Shown piece after piece: positions 1-5,764 of a DNA stretch of 6,208 nt (within the stretch, counting starts at the first letter, position 1; each line of letters starts with the position of its first letter). This DNA comes from Bacteroidales bacterium (GTDB lineage: Bacteria; Bacteroidota; Bacteroidia; Bacteroidales; PUMT01). Made by a program: the position numbers and the translations under genes. The stretch lies in NCBI GenBank assembly GCA_007119075.1, contig SKQJ01000392.1, positions 1 to 6,208 on the forward strand, written 5' to 3'. The notes beneath the pieces are model-generated. The model had not been told where the DNA came from and did no database searches. It was given only the letters and a program-made list of their open reading frames with translations.

Positions 1-1612
1 CTTCCCCTGCCAGATCGGGATCTCCGGTAGACCGGCTTTCAAGGTAGTTGTCGATATTGAGGTTTTCGGAAAAAAGCCTCCCGGATATACTCATGGTAAT
101 ATCGTCACCAAGCAGCCAGGGCAGGCCGTTGTCGATTTCGCCCTCGATTAGAAAATGGTCGCTTCCAACATTGAATGAAAGCCCGGGAGTCCTGATCCTT
201 CTGCCAAAATACAGCTCTCCGTTAATAAGGGATGCAACATACCTGCCTTCAAAAACTTCCATTACGCCATCGCCGATCTCAAGATACCCGTCCAGTTCCA
301 TGCTGTTCAATTCCCTGATGCCCGGCATGACAAATTTTTCCAGCTGTCCCCGCCCCCTCAATTCGGTCCTGACGGCACCGGCCATTTGCAGTATGTTGGC
401 CGGCTGATAGAAACCTGCGAGCTCCTCAAGCAGAAAGGATGCATTTAAGTCAAAGTTTATCAGAGGCCTTGTCAGATTTGCAATCCCTGCGCTTCCGCTG
501 ATGCTGCCGTCTCCGAAAACGCATGAAAAGCTGCTTATATCAATTTTTGATGACCCGGCAGTCTGCCGGTTGCCATTTGTATATGACCCGTTTAGATTTA
601 TCTCCCTTAGCCTCACACCGGTATCCTTCCTTTGAACGGCGCCCCTGCTGGTAGCAAAACCGGCGTTGATCGAGGGAGCGAGGGTGCCGGCCAGACTTCC
701 GGTGACGGCCGCATTGAAATCAAACTTTCCGGCAAACCGGTATTTATCAAGCTCGTTTCTGGTCGTGGAGGGCAGCAGGCTTACGAATGAAGCAATATCA
801 AGGTTTTCGCCAGTGAAATCCATATTGATATAGCTATTTTCACTTTTGTACTCACCGGAAGCGAGCAGCTTCATACCCGAAATATCGACAGTTCCCTCTT
901 CAATGCTTATAAGGTTTTCGCTTACGCTCAAAAGCGCTTTAAGCGAAAAATCCTGATCGCCGCTATAATTAAAGTCGCGGTGGGTCAATTCCAGCCTTGA
1001 TCCCTGGAGCATCCCCGAAAAATGGTTAACAGAGCGGCTGAAATTGCCTTTCATTTCAATGCGCCTCAGATCGGAGTCAAGAAACATCCCCTTTAAATGG
1101 TTGCCAAATTTGAACCGGTACCCGGAAAACCGGACGTTTTGCAGATCAAATTGAAAATCATCCGGGGCGGATCCGGAATCAGCAGCCTGCCAGAAATGGT
1201 AATTTACCTGACCTTCAGGATTTATTGCAAGGTATAGCACACCGTTCCGGGCATTCAGGCTGGTAACCCGGTACCTCTTATTGAAAATATCCCGCAAATT
1301 GAACTGCAGGAAAAGATTCTGCGCGAAGAAGAGAGTGTCGGAATCCAACCGGCCGGCAGCGGTTCGTTGATAATCTTCCGGCACCATTATCACAACATCC
1401 CTGAATTCGACCGAAGCGCGGGGGAACTTCCTGAGAACGGAAAACTTCATTTCTTTTACCCTGATCTCGGTATTTACGTGTTTATTTATCTCGCCGATCA
1501 TCAGCTCCCTGATCTCATCCTGGTAAAATCTGGATATAATCAGACCCGATATAATAATAACGCTTATGGCAATCAGCAGGGGAACCACGTAATACTTGAA
1601 TATGCGCGACAT
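1..1612 (-). CDS. AsmA-like envelope protein, 3' end cut by window edge
   Basis: My translation of the minus strand from the ATG at 1612 gives 537 residues without a stop and runs off the left edge, so the C-terminus is missing. It starts MSRIFKYYVVPLLIAISV, one membrane anchor at about residues 8-27. A short amphipathic stretch follows, then the region around KFSVLRKFPRASVEFRDV (residues 56-73), which matches the start of the AsmA domain in Bacteroidota. The rest is rich in alternating polar and hydrophobic residues (for example GNFSRSVNHFSG, NLDIASFVSLLP), as expected of the repetitive beta-strand groove of AsmA/TamB/YhdP relatives. In Escherichia coli several of these carry phospholipids between inner and outer membranes; a similar job here is inference. 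The gene lies 146 bp after pepE on the same strand. No strong Shine-Dalgarno is visible; AGTAGG sits just before the ATG. The family call is firm, the exact role is not. Confidence 0.8.
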   Translation of the reverse strand, partial: MSRIFKYYVVPLLIAISVIIISGLIISRFYQDEIRELMIGEINKHVNTEIRVKEMKFSVLRKFPRASVEFRDVVIMVPEDYQRTAAGRLDSDTLFFAQNLFLQFNLRDIFNKRYRVTSLNARNGVLYLAINPEGQVNYHFWQAADSGSAPDDFQFDLQNVRFSGYRFKFGNHLKGMFLDSDLRRIEMKGNFSRSVNHFSGMLQGSRLELTHRDFNYSGDQDFSLKALLSVSENLISIEEGTVDISGMKLLASGEYKSENSYINMDFTGENLDIASFVSLLPSTTRNELDKYRFAGKFDFNAAVTGSLAGTLAPSINAGFATSRGAVQRKDTGVRLREINLNGSYTNGNRQTAGSSKIDISSFSCVFGDGSISGSAGIANLTRPLINFDLNASFLLEELAGFYQPANILQMAGAVRTELRGRGQLEKFVMPGIRELNSMELDGYLEIGDGVMEVFEGRYVASLINGELYFGRRIRTPGLSFNVGSDHFLIEGEIDNGLPWLLGDDITMSISGRLFSENLNIDNYLESRSTGDPDLAGE

Positions 1613-1720
1613 ATGCCTACTATAATTATGAATTAGCCGTTATCAGGGGCAGCAATCTGTTTTTCCAACGGTTTCTTTCAAACGTAAAATTCCAGTCAAA
1701 ATTTTGGGATAAGCCATAAA

Positions 1721-1749
1721 TTACCGGGAATTATCAGCAATTCGGATAA
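1721..1749 (-). terminator. Weak hairpin just after pepE, possible terminator or attenuator
   Basis: Ten bases past the pepE stop codon the minus strand can fold as TTA-CC-GAATT against AATTC-GG-TAA with a six-base loop; a two-base bulge on one side faces a one-base bulge on the other. No clear T-run follows, so at best it would be a weak or partial terminator separating pepE from the AsmA-like gene. The pairing may be chance in A/T-rich spacer. Confidence 0.2.
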
Positions 1750-1758
1750 GCCAGACTA

Positions 1759-2472
1759 TCAAGGGGCAGCGGTCAGGAAATGAAGATCGCCGGCCGGACC
1801 GATTTCTTCCGCCGGAAGGCCATATCTGAAAACCCTCATTTTCAAGGAGCCGATCAGCTCGATCTTATCGCCCTCCACCAATAGCATGGAGCCTTCCCTT
1901 AAACCTGCAACATAAACATCCCTGTTGATCTCAATGAATTCGTTGATGCGCATTTCCCTGGTTTCCCCGGCATGGCCTGCAGGATTGGCGTCAAGGTAGT
2001 GGGGATTGATCTGAAAGGGCACCAGGCTGAAGGCTTCAAAACTCAGCGGATCCACAACCGGCATATCATTGGTTGTGCATATGGTCGGGCAGGCGACATT
2101 TGCCCCTGCGCTCCATCCGATATATGGCGTTCCGTTGCGGACCGCCTCCCTGACCGGTTCCGGCAGACCGTTGCGGTTGAGCATCTGCGCCAGCCTGAAA
2201 GTATTGCCTCCTCCAACTACTATTGCCTCTGCTTTCCTGACAGCTTCGACAGGGTCCGGGAAATGATGCACCGATACGATATCATGTCCGATCTCATGAA
2301 AACGCTGCCTGACCTTTTTTTCATAATCATCGTATGAAACTGTCACGCCGGCATAGGGAATAAACAATGCAGTTACTTTTGCGGGCCCAAGAAAATCCCG
2401 GATATTTATTTTGGGATAATCAAGGTATTCTTCTCCGGCATTGGTGGAATTGCTTATCAACAGAAGCCTCAT
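1759..2472 (-). CDS. pepE: Peptidase E, alpha-aspartyl dipeptidase (family S51)
   Basis: The 237-residue protein closely matches Salmonella PepE (about 229 residues) along its whole length. PepE is a cytoplasmic serine peptidase that cleaves Asp-Xaa dipeptides with N-terminal aspartate. Visible family blocks are LLISNST (residues 4-10), FIPYAGVT (37-44), VVGGGNTF (85-92), the nucleophile elbow GWSAGAN (119-125), TTNDMPVVDP (133-142), INPH (155-158) and GHAGETRE (166-173). By alignment the catalytic serine is Ser121, with Asp136 and His158 matching Salmonella Ser120, Asp135 and His157. No signal peptide is seen. The ATG at 2472 is 15 bp past the stop of the E1-like gene, so the two are almost certainly one transcript. 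There is no Shine-Dalgarno, which is common in Bacteroidota. A plain role in recycling aspartyl peptides is likely; a specialised role with its partner is speculation. Confidence 0.95.
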   Translation of the reverse strand: MRLLLISNSTNAGEEYLDYPKINIRDFLGPAKVTALFIPYAGVTVSYDDYEKKVRQRFHEIGHDIVSVHHFPDPVEAVRKAEAIVVGGGNTFRLAQMLNRNGLPEPVREAVRNGTPYIGWSAGANVACPTICTTNDMPVVDPLSFEAFSLVPFQINPHYLDANPAGHAGETREMRINEFIEINRDVYVAGLREGSMLLVEGDKIELIGSLKMRVFRYGLPAEEIGPAGDLHFLTAAP

Positions 2473-2487
2473 GTCAGAAAATATAAG

Positions 2488-3255
2488 TCAGTTAACAGAT
2501 TTTTCAGTAAAATTGGCATCATTGCGCACAACCTCGACAAATCTGTTCTGATATTTAAAGATGTCGATAATCATGATCCTGCCGGACAGAATATCGGGAT
2601 TTTCGGTGATGATCTTAAAAACCTCATTGGCAAGATAGGATCCTGTAACTCCGGGAAGAATGGAGGGCATCCCAGTGCTTTCCTTTTGTTTCGGATCTTC
2701 GTGCTCAATTTTTCCGGGCCATGCACAACGGTATGAAGGTCCGCCCTTGTAATTGAAAACCGAGATCCGGCCTTCCTGACGGCAGACGCAGCCAAATACC
2801 ATCACTTTGCCGTGTTTCAGGCAGGCATCGTTTATAAGGAAATGGGCCTGCTTTTTGTTGGTGGCGTCAACTATAATATCATAACCGGGAATTATGGCTC
2901 CGGTGTTTTCTGCGTTGAGCTCGACATTGAGCATATTGAACTGGATCAGGGGGTTCATTCCCGATAATCTTTTCCTGGTAACAACCGCCTTGAGCTTGCC
3001 GATGTCTTCCATGCCGTAAAAAACCTGGTGACTGAGGTTCGGTTCCTCTATTACATCATAATCCAGGAAGCCGATCGTTCCGACTCCCATGGCGGCAAGG
3101 TACTGCAAGACCTGGGAGCCTAGCCCGCCGATCCCGACAACAAGCACCCTGGCATTTTTGAGTTTTACCTGGCCGGTCCCTCCTATGCCGGGAAGAAGCA
3201 TCTGCAGCTTGTATCGTCTTTTCTCTATTTCGGTCAAAGAATTGAATTCCTCCAT
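2488..3255 (-). CDS. ThiF/MoeB/HesA-family E1-like protein with altered catalytic residues
   Basis: The 255-residue protein has the length and fold signature of bacterial E1-like enzymes, which adenylate the C-terminus of ubiquitin-like sulfur carriers (ThiS, MoaD) or peptides. Seen: an N-terminal RYKLQMLLPGIG block (residues 14-25), the nucleotide loop VVGIGGLGSQ (39-48), LDYDVIEEPNL (64-74) and a C-terminal GVTGSYLANEVFKI helix (202-215). Compared with MoeB and ThiF, the usual NLQRQ reads NLSHQ (73-77), the catalytic Asp in CTDN becomes Asn133, a later conserved Arg becomes His138, and one Cys of the first zinc pair is Ser174 (SYRCAWP, 174-180). No cysteine follows Cys177, so the second zinc pair and the loop cysteine are absent. 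No rhodanese domain and no thiamine, molybdopterin or sulfur-carrier gene is nearby. I therefore give no symbol. It may be a diverged ThiF/MoeB or a pseudoenzyme that still binds nucleotide. It is followed at 15 bp by pepE. Confidence 0.85.
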   Translation of the reverse strand: MEEFNSLTEIEKRRYKLQMLLPGIGGTGQVKLKNARVLVVGIGGLGSQVLQYLAAMGVGTIGFLDYDVIEEPNLSHQVFYGMEDIGKLKAVVTRKRLSGMNPLIQFNMLNVELNAENTGAIIPGYDIIVDATNKKQAHFLINDACLKHGKVMVFGCVCRQEGRISVFNYKGGPSYRCAWPGKIEHEDPKQKESTGMPSILPGVTGSYLANEVFKIITENPDILSGRIMIIDIFKYQNRFVEVVRNDANFTEKSVN

Positions 3256-3282
3256 TTAAATTGGTTTTTGGGATGCGCAAGA

Positions 3283-3311
3283 ATTATATATATCCTTCAG
3301 TTATAACAAAA
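3283..3311 (-). promoter_or_regulatory. Candidate promoter for the E1-like gene and pepE
   Basis: On the minus strand TTTTGT (3311-3306) is separated by 17 bases from TATAAT (3288-3283), about 28 bases before the ATG at 3255. The downstream bases TAATTCTTG partly resemble the Bacteroidota -7 motif TAnnTTTG. The placement, between the preceding gene's end and this operon, is right, but the spacer is A/T-rich and chance matches are easy. Confidence 0.35.
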
Positions 3312-3355
3312 TTAAGAGGAATATAGAGAAATACCAAGAAGAATATGAATACAGC

Positions 3356-3408
3356 TGCGCTGCAAAGAGGATTGCTTCCTGGTATGGAGGCAAACTTCCC
3401 GCAGCGCA
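3356..3408 (-). repeat. Inverted repeat with 8-bp perfect arms after the barrel gene
   Basis: TGCGCTGC (3356-3363) is matched by its exact reverse complement GCAGCGCA (3401-3408), enclosing 37 bases that contain purine/pyrimidine stretches able to form only short, imperfect pairings. It begins 30 bases past the barrel gene's stop on the minus strand and is followed by a U-rich but not uninterrupted tract (CATATTCTTCTTGG). It could end the barrel transcript or stabilise its 3' end. A dispersed palindromic element is the alternative; only one copy was noticed in this window. Confidence 0.4.
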
Positions 3409-3438
3409 ATCAGTGCTGATAACCGGGGCCGGGCAACC

Positions 3439-4365
3439 CTAAAAGCCAATAACTGAGAATCCTATTGCAACCGGATATAATTCGGGGCCCTTGTTATCCT
3501 GGAAAAGACCCGAAGGATAGTAATTGGCATACAGGTTAAGAGAGCGGTAGCCGGTTCGCAGAGTAAAGCCGTAACGGAAGGGCACCAGATAGAAATCATC
3601 GCGGACCCTGTCCCGGTATCTCCTTGAATTGTCGCGGTACACAACCCTGGTGTTCGAGCCGATATTCAGACCGCCGATTACCCCGGCGGAAATATGGGCC
3701 CTGTTGCTTCTCTGCGCATGTGATGTCTGGAATTCCAAGAGCAGCGGTACGGTAATATGCCAGGTTCTCAACCTGCTTCTGTCAAGATTAATGCCCAGTT
3801 CATCATAATCAACCGGGACTATGACCCCGTCCTGGCGTGTGATACTGACATTATTGGCAAACCTGTAGTTATTGCATTCCAGACCCATGCCGGTGACCAG
3901 TCCGATATTGTTTTGCCTCAGGGTCAGACTGTATTGCATAAAATTCAGATTTAGATTCATCGAGCGGGCTGCATGGAGTTCCATGAAATCAGCACCGGGA
4001 CCGGTAGATACCTCATAATCCCCGGTCACAAAATTGTTGAGCCCTATTTCCAGTCCGCTCCAGTTTCCCCGGAAACGACGTGGCCGGCGATCATGAACTC
4101 GAACGCGGTGATCGTCCCTGTCAATATTAACATCTGTGCTGCCGTTTTTTTCTATGATCCTTATGGTGCGGCTGCCAATGGTTATTACCGTGGTGTCGGC
4201 TTTCGCCGGCACGACCGTGTCATTATCCTGGTGGCCGGGACTATTCATTTCCAGCATTTCGGCCTTTCGGATCATGTCGTTCTCCTGGGCCGGCGCAGGG
4301 GGGACTGAAATTAGCAGTATTAAACTAATACTTAAGATAACAGCGACTGTATTCTTGATTGTCAT
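3439..4365 (-). CDS. Secreted outer-membrane beta-barrel protein (PorT/OMP_b-brl_2-like)
   Basis: This 308-residue protein begins with a clear signal peptide: MTIKN, a hydrophobic core at about residues 6-20, and a likely cut after APAQ (residue 27). A polar periplasmic linker (28-80) is followed by an arginine-rich stretch (83-99, eight Arg in 17). From residue 101 the sequence has amphipathic strand pairs such as WSGLEIGLNNF, SMNLNLNFMQYSLTL, IGLVTGMGLECN, WHITVPLLLEFQ, AHISAGVIGGLNIG and GFTLRTGYRSLNLYANYYP. It ends in phenylalanine (FSVIGF), the usual terminal aromatic for BAM-inserted barrels. Size and pattern fit an eight- to ten-strand barrel of the family often found beside ECF sigma/anti-sigma pairs in Bacteroidota; that family match is from memory. 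A second Arg cluster (244-255) probably lies in a loop. It is downstream of the anti-sigma gene by 184 bp and may be controlled by the ECF-like promoter at 4417-4443. Substrate or ligand is unknown. Confidence 0.8.
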   Translation of the reverse strand: MTIKNTVAVILSISLILLISVPPAPAQENDMIRKAEMLEMNSPGHQDNDTVVPAKADTTVITIGSRTIRIIEKNGSTDVNIDRDDHRVRVHDRRPRRFRGNWSGLEIGLNNFVTGDYEVSTGPGADFMELHAARSMNLNLNFMQYSLTLRQNNIGLVTGMGLECNNYRFANNVSITRQDGVIVPVDYDELGINLDRSRLRTWHITVPLLLEFQTSHAQRSNRAHISAGVIGGLNIGSNTRVVYRDNSRRYRDRVRDDFYLVPFRYGFTLRTGYRSLNLYANYYPSGLFQDNKGPELYPVAIGFSVIGF

Positions 4366-4416
4366 GACACATTAATTAAAATTAATAAATATAGTTTCCT
4401 TCTCGTTTATACCTGT

Positions 4417-4443
4417 GACGGTCAGCCGCCTTGATTTGTTACA
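4417..4443 (-). promoter_or_regulatory. Candidate ECF-type promoter ahead of the barrel gene
   Basis: The minus strand has TGTAAC (4443-4438), exactly 17 bases, then CGTC (4420-4417). This is the layout of well-known ECF promoters such as Bacillus SigX/SigM sites (TGTAAC about 17 CGTC/CGAC). Transcription would start near 4410, giving a leader of roughly 45 bases to the ATG at 4365, with a purine-rich GAGAAGGAAA inside it. Because an ECF sigma factor is encoded just upstream, the site makes regulatory sense, but Bacteroidota ECF promoter consensus sequences are poorly defined. Confidence 0.3.
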
Positions 4444-4549
4444 GGCAGGAGGGGAATTTTTCCTCAGATACAGCGGAATGCCGGCGGGCTTAGCCAGAAT
4501 GGCATGTTTTTTTAAGAAAGAGATCCGGGAAACCGTCCGTCAGGGATTT

Positions 4550-5695
4550 TCACTCTTCGCTTACAGAGGCCGAACGCTTGAATTCAACAGGACCGGCAGA
4601 AAATGAAACTTTGACCCGTTCACCTGAAGGATCCGACTTGCGCTCGTAATACAGATGATTCCCGCCAAGGGAATTCAGCCCTTTCAGCCCTGCCCGGGCC
4701 AGCTGGCTAAAGGTCAGCCTCGGGTGGTCCTCAGGTCTCTCAGGTATATTTGCTATTGAGGCAACCAGTCCGGCGACTGCTGAACGGGGTCCGGGGCCAT
4801 CGGAAGGCTGTCTGTTTATGACGGCTGTAAAATGGTTTGCGCCGTCAAAGACGGGCATTTCCCCATCAGTTCCGCCCATTGCATATGAAGCCACCTTCAG
4901 GCTTCTGATACTTGTTCTGTATGCCGGTCGCAAAGGCTGTTCCCGCGATATCTCCATGTATCCTCTTGCTTGTCCTGACTCGACCGATGCTTCAGGTAAC
5001 GGCTGATATCCAGCAGCAATAGTTTCTGTTATGCGTTCTTCACGGATTTCATGGAGATCGGCCGGCAATTTAGCCTGCATGTCGTTTCCTGACGGAGATG
5101 ATTGGCGGCCGGTTTCGCGGGGCAGCCCGGCTTCCCTTCCGGAAGGGGCCGCCGGGATTGCTCCGGGGTCATTCATATCAGGGATGAACATCCATACAGA
5201 GATCAATACGGCAATGGCAGCTGCAATTGAACCGGACATGTAAATCAGTCTTTTAAGCGGCTGCTTTCCGGACGAGACGGCGAAACTGTGCTTTTTCCTT
5301 AATTCGTCCTTCGCAGGAAATACGACAGATTTATCGGGCACAAGGCGCATACGGGCGAATATTGCAGCTTCCCTGGCACAAACGGGATGGCTCTCAAGAA
5401 ACGCATCAAGTTCACGGAGCCTTCCGGCAGAAAGCTCGCCTTCCAGTCTGGCGATGCAGAATTGCCCGTAATTGCCGCTGGTTATTTTTTGGCCGCAATC
5501 CCCGATTTTCATGTCATCCTTCAAGGGAAAACCTGTATCATCGGCCGGAAGGGAAATGATGTCGGATTCAAATTCAATATCGATATCCGGATTTTCTTTT
5601 AAAAACCGGAGAAGATCTTCCGTCTGGTCTTCCGAAAGCCTTCCTTCGATCATATCCAGAAGAAAAGCTTCATAATTATCCTTGTGGATCTTCAT
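4550..5695 (-). CDS. Single-pass membrane anti-sigma-like protein with duplicated N-terminal module
   Basis: I take the ATG at 5695, giving 381 residues. The frame stays open to a TTG at 5722, but that codon lies in an inverted repeat and A/T-rich leader. Residues 1-148 are charged and probably cytoplasmic, about 150-171 form one membrane helix (YMSGSIAAAIAVLISVWMF), and the rest is a Pro/Ser/Glu-rich, probably periplasmic domain. The cytoplasmic part holds two copies of one pattern: NYxxF, ten residues on EGxLS, then FLxxxP, starting at Asn7 and Asn75. This pattern is common in Bacteroidota anti-sigma proteins; the HxxxCxxC zinc site of classic ZAS anti-sigmas is absent. The C-terminus (GLNSLGGNHLYYERKSDPSG, 339-358, then VKVSFS) resembles the tail of related proteins next to ECF sigma factors, from memory. 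Location 69 bp after the sigma gene supports the role of binding and restraining that sigma factor. Function is inferred from context and architecture. Confidence 0.75.
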   Translation of the reverse strand: MKIHKDNYEAFLLDMIEGRLSEDQTEDLLRFLKENPDIDIEFESDIISLPADDTGFPLKDDMKIGDCGQKITSGNYGQFCIARLEGELSAGRLRELDAFLESHPVCAREAAIFARMRLVPDKSVVFPAKDELRKKHSFAVSSGKQPLKRLIYMSGSIAAAIAVLISVWMFIPDMNDPGAIPAAPSGREAGLPRETGRQSSPSGNDMQAKLPADLHEIREERITETIAAGYQPLPEASVESGQARGYMEISREQPLRPAYRTSIRSLKVASYAMGGTDGEMPVFDGANHFTAVINRQPSDGPGPRSAVAGLVASIANIPERPEDHPRLTFSQLARAGLKGLNSLGGNHLYYERKSDPSGERVKVSFSAGPVEFKRSASVSEE

Positions 5696-5716
5696 TTTAT
5701 CCGTTTTTAAATATAT

Positions 5717-5736
5717 ATGCAACTGAATTATTGCAT
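5717..5736 (-). promoter_or_regulatory. Perfect 6-bp inverted repeat between sigma and anti-sigma genes
   Basis: ATGCAA and TTGCAT flank an eight-base centre in the 69 bp gap, 21 bases before the anti-sigma ATG at 5695. It may be a small hairpin in the shared transcript that tunes the sigma to anti-sigma ratio, or an operator. Six-base arms in A/T-rich DNA can arise by chance. Confidence 0.25.
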
Positions 5737-5764
5737 CTTTGCCTGAGTTTTATAAACAGGTATT

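Noticed and set aside
48..407. Open plus-strand frame of 119 codons
   Set aside because: It lies wholly antisense to the AsmA-like gene, has a Ser/Pro-rich composition typical of a shadow frame, and resembles no family I know.
1367..1636. Open plus-strand frame of 89 codons over the start of the AsmA-like gene
   Set aside because: It is antisense to the conserved membrane anchor and AsmA motif; the minus-strand reading is clearly the coding one.
1707..1752. Direct repeat GGATAAGCC at 1707-1715 and 1744-1752
   Set aside because: Only two 9-bp copies in a short spacer, with no insertion between them and no gene-level consequence; likely chance.
2488..3255. Naming the E1-like gene thiF or moeB
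   Set aside because: No thiamine or molybdopterin gene is adjacent, and the catalytic and zinc residues that define those enzymes are partly missing.
4451..4465. Small hairpin GGGGAA-TTT-TTCCTC as a terminator of the anti-sigma transcript
   Set aside because: On the minus strand it is not followed by a T-run and it lies downstream of, or beside, the candidate promoter region; the stem is short.
4415..4606. Open plus-strand frame of 63 codons across the spacer
   Set aside because: It overlaps the end of the anti-sigma gene in antisense and has no recognisable domain or ribosome binding context.
5696..5722. TTG start that would add nine residues to the anti-sigma protein
   Set aside because: The ATG at 5695 is a better start; the added residues come from A/T-rich leader and the TTG is part of an inverted repeat.
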